This document shows, piece after piece, positions 1-64,000 of a stretch of 64,000 nucleotides of DNA. The stretch spans positions 5,129,501 to 5,193,500 of the forward strand of contig OZ022256.1 in NCBI GenBank assembly GCA_963978905.1, in the 5' to 3' direction. Numbering within the stretch: the stretch's first letter is position 1; each line of letters begins with the position of its first letter. Below the pieces are notes generated by a model. It saw nothing but the letters and a program-made list of their open reading frames with translations, had not been told where the DNA came from and did no database searches. The stretch comes from Trichostrongylus colubriformis (Eukaryota; Nematoda; Chromadorea; Rhabditida; Trichostrongylidae). The translations under genes were made by a program, and so were the position numbers.

Positions 1-61071
<61,071 letters not shown>

Positions 61072-61169
61072 GTTGGCAACTTTGGTGCTAGTTTGTTATG
61101 AATCCGAGTTCTTTCCCTTTGAAATATACTAAAAATACAATGTTCTTTGATTTTTCGAGCGATCCTATC

Positions 61170-61760
61170 CTACTATATATAATTCGCTTATTATGTCTGT
61201 CCGTGTGTGTGTTTGTCCTTCTCGCGTCGCAGTAAAGCTGGGACCATGAATTTTACAAGTGATATAGGGGATGGCAAGTGGACACTAATGGTGGTAGACC
61301 GAAAGTGATAGCATTTGATAAGGTTTGATAAGGAGCCTCGGAAGGCGAATGTTGGCATGTCCGTTTCGCCTTCCGCGTTGATCCAAGAGCGCTGTCACGC
61401 ATGGGTGTTTAGCAGGTAGGGACGGGGAGACATTAATGGTGGATGACTCGCATCCATAACGGATGGTAAGATTCGATAAGGAGCTCAAAAAGGCTAGAGT
61501 CGTCGAACTTAGCTTTTCGCATTGATCCTAGAGCGTACATACTCACAGAGTTTTGTGGACTGGGACGGGGACATTGATGGTGGGTGATGCAGCTTGATAA
61601 CGGTTGATAATATTTGATAAGGAGCATGAGAAGGCGAATGTCGTCAAATTCGTTTCGCCTTTCGCGTTGATCCAAGAGCGCTGACACTCATGGGTGTTTA
61701 GCAGGGTGAGCCATGTTTAGCAGGGTGAGCCATGGCCCAGGGACATTAATGGTGGCAATG
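61170..61760 (+). repeat. Third copy of the Helitron-like repeat family (left part)
   Basis: It starts TCCTACTATATATAATTCGC at 61171, then gtctgtccgtgtgtgtgttt, and continues with monomers related to the 146-bp satellite (gggtgtttagcaggtaggga, tgtggactgggacggggaca). The right end is not defined. This copy shows the uninterrupted left terminus of the family. Confidence 0.6.
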
Positions 61761-61991
61761 TCTGCTAGGAGTGGTCTGTGTTGACTAGTGAGTTCCTCTT
61801 CTAGCAGTACCTTAATGTCGTTCACAGTGTTGAGGGCTGATCTTCTCATAAGTATGGTCGACTTCGGTTTGTCTTCCTCAAGTGCTTCAAGTTACCTTTT
61901 GACTCTCTCTTTCCGCGGAGTACGTGCTACAGACCGCCAAGTCGTGAGCCGTGACCAGGTCACGTGTCACTTCTCCCCAAGCGTTTCTTAA

Positions 61992-62523
61992 AGACAGTGT
62001 TAGGGGTAATGTGGGTGATTAGAAAACCCAAAAGGAGTCATTTAGTGAAAAACTACGGGTATGAAAGGCCCATGCATGGCGAAATCCCCCGCGGAAAGCG
62101 CCCCCCTTGAGCTGTGGCTGAGGCAGCCTCGTCAGGACAAGTCGTTCAGTTCAGGACAGCCCGCCTCCAGGTGACGTGATGAGTGGTTGGTCACGGTGAA
62201 GTTGGCCAAGGAGATTGGCTGGATTGAAAGTATCGCAGCGAGCTTTCTCACTTTTAGCATCACCACATGAAACTAGATGCTGTCGCATTTCCGAACATCC
62301 CTTCATGTTACGTCTTGGTAATGCCAATGGGAAACCTATGCGGACTACCCGCCTCTTGACGGAAAGGTCGTCCGCGCCTAGAACCAACGGTGGGAAGTGG
62401 TCCTATTTTTTGGGATTTTGACCATTCCCATCTGTTTTTTTTTCCACTGTCCTGTTACTAGGCATCTCGGCTTTCATATACACTACTTCTTACTTTTCGT
62501 CCGGATTCCCCCTGAAGCTGCCT
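61992..62523. mobile_element. TTAA-group MITE (AGACAGYRTTAGGGG family), copy 2
   Basis: TTAA flanks both sides; the ends are AGACAGTGTTAGGGGTAATG and ccccctgaagctgcct. The interior matches the copy at 50149 (catggcgaaatccccc, gctgtcgcatttccgaacat, tgggattttgaccattccca). Confidence 0.85.
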
Positions 62524-62593
62524 TTAAGCCCACTCTTTGCCTCCGCGCAACTTTTCTGAGCCCCTACTATCTCTGCCGACGTGAGCGTTTAGA

Positions 62594-62990
62594 TTACCTG
62601 CTACGGTGAAGTAATTGCCGTCCAAAACTGACCTGATGGCGTCGTCCAGACTCGATACAACTTGTGCTTCTCGTGTTCGTAACAACGGGCTTACGGGGCG
62701 TCCTCCAGTACCCTTCCTCTGTATACAACCTTACTGCCATGATTCGACCGTTGATCCTGTTCACGGCGCAGAGACAATCTTTGAGGGATTCTCTGCCATG
62801 ATGGCTACTCCGTTCCATTTGGTATTCTCGAAGTTGTAGAAAAGCTTGACTCCCTTTCCATTCCTCCTTGCCTTGGCGCCTTTCCAGCGTGTTTCGTGGA
62901 GACATAGTATTTGGATGTTTCTTCGACTCATTACCTCAGTAGTCTCTCGGGACTTCTCAGTAAGTGATTTCAAGTTCAGAGTCCCTATCC
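62594..62990 (-). pseudogene. LINE endonuclease N-terminal fragment
   Basis: The minus strand encodes LNLKSLTEKSRETTEVMSRR near 62980-62920, then NIQILCLHETRWKGAKARRN and WNGVAIMAENPSKIVSAP, shifting frame into NRINGRIMAVRLYTEEGYW. This matches the start of apurinic-type endonucleases of non-LTR retrotransposons, with the metal-binding Glu in LHETRW. It is a different LINE lineage than the RTE at 3435. The rest of the element is absent. Confidence 0.7.
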
Positions 62991-62999
62991 CTGAGGTGT

Positions 63000-64000
63000 C
63001 TCATGTTTGTATATCTAATCGGTTCTTCCGTAAATCGCTGACCAGTGCTATGTACGTGAATTACCAGAAAAACAAACGTTGGGAATTCAATTCTTCCAAG
63101 AGATAGAAAAAATTCCAGGTTGGATAAACATTTCTAATCTTGGAAACCTTTTCGCGCTTGGAAAATGCTTTACCCACCTTCAAGTCCTTTCCCCTCCCTA
63201 GACTAGCGCTAAAACTCACGTCTTCTTCATTTTGAATGAAAACTCTTCCAGTAACATTACGTGCCTCGCGTCTGCCAATTCATATTAACCCGAGCAACAC
63301 AATCACACTGAACATGCTCAATTGATATAAACCGCTTTGCATATCCGTGCATGTAATTGTTCGCCAACAACAAACTCTAGGCGGAGTATTACTGAGTACT
63401 GTCAAAGTTGAAAAGAATTCCAAGTAGTCAACTGCAGAAAAGTAGCAGAAATCACTGTTACGCGAATAAAATTCATGTCTACTTACGGCATAAGCACGGC
63501 GACAAGAACGATAACTTCGAGAAAGTGGGGAAAACGTGTTCAAATTCACATTATTCCTTCCAACTCCAAGCATGGAAACATTCTTTGCGGAACAGTCTCA
63601 CACACAACGGGATGAAATATAATGCCCCAGTGAGAACCGTGTAACTGCTTTTGAGATAGGGTGTATGCTTAGCCGTTCGAGTCCTTCCCGCAACATCGGT
63701 CCGATTTGCCGGCCGCTTTCTTCATTTTGACGAGGGGGGAGGGGGCACAGAAAGACAAGCAAACAAGCAAAGGTCAACAGGAGACGAAGTCCGGAATCTC
63801 ACGAGTTATCCCGTATTGACAACACATCTTACGATAAGAATAAAGGGAAGCAGCGTTCATACTCAGCGCCGCAGGGCGTGGTTGCGTTTACAGGCACCGA
63901 GGCAGTATGGAGCGAGTAGGTGCAAAGACGACGCAGGCGACGAGGCAGGCCGGCATAGGCCGAGACGGAGAGATACGCAGCCACGCCTTGCCGCTGGCAC
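63000..64000. other. Stretch with no recognised gene
   Basis: No micro-exon, TIR or known domain was found. The last 300 bp are richer in GC. Small frames on both strands have no motif. Confidence 0.45.

Overview
The window is eukaryotic nuclear DNA, most likely from a parasitic nematode, possibly a strongylid or hookworm-like worm. The evidence is short introns with pyrimidine-rich nematode-style acceptors (ttctttacag|G), a degenerate RTE-type LINE, several mariner-type elements with D34D transposase remnants, and many TA- and TTAA-targeted MITEs. The species assignment is inference. No bacterial operons, rRNA genes or CRISPR arrays are present.

The backbone of positions 1 to about 61,070 is one enormous plus-strand gene (or gene part) made of tandem micro-exons. 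I read about 163 intact copies of an exon type that is nearly always exactly 42 nt (14 codons, phase 0 at both ends). Each encodes a version of DEGCKTASAPSPKP (positions 1-6,744) or VES(T/L/I/C)KTGVEPTPQP (6,950-60,000), and each is separated from the next by about 90-135 nt of co-amplified intron. Any subset of exons could be joined without breaking the frame. Exon subtypes differ mainly at silent third codon positions, so the array looks like real, selected coding sequence. I do not recognise the protein.

The VES part is organised in higher-order units. Each unit opens with a 90-nt header exon (starts 7898, 11626, 21476, 27379, 34489, 43223, 47063, 55974; a divergent 108-nt form at 60643) encoding a basic run followed by a Thr/Glu-rich block. 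Then come an EEECRTGVEPTPQP exon, a variable run of VES exons, and usually a closing Cys-containing exon. About 600 bp of conserved sequence precedes each header. Recent tandem duplications (868, 725, 453, about 448 and about 855 bp) show that the array is still changing size.

Transposable elements have inserted almost entirely into the introns: a mariner (2359-3246), an antisense RTE LINE (3435-6538), a tRNA-like SINE with a 15-bp target duplication (11949-12241), a foldback MITE (16337-17192), a second mariner (19187-20044), a Helitron-like element holding a nested palindromic MITE and a 146-bp satellite (27480-30268), a terminal-inverted-repeat (TIR) element carrying an intact 220-aa helix-turn-helix ORF (31149-32252), TTAA MITEs (33251, 40801, 45807, 50149, 56330, 61992), two TTA-targeted elements (35468-36985, 50778-53342), a 5-kb Helitron candidate (37737-42780), a 1.4-kb palindrome (54514-55933), a third mariner (57348-58230) and two copies of a TTAA foldback (35955, 58988).

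The array thins out between 13.4 and 21.4 kb, where only two diverged exons (14787, 15624) are readable, and ends after 61,071. The last 3 kb hold repeats, a TTAA MITE and an antisense LINE endonuclease fragment. No conventional single-copy gene was recognised.
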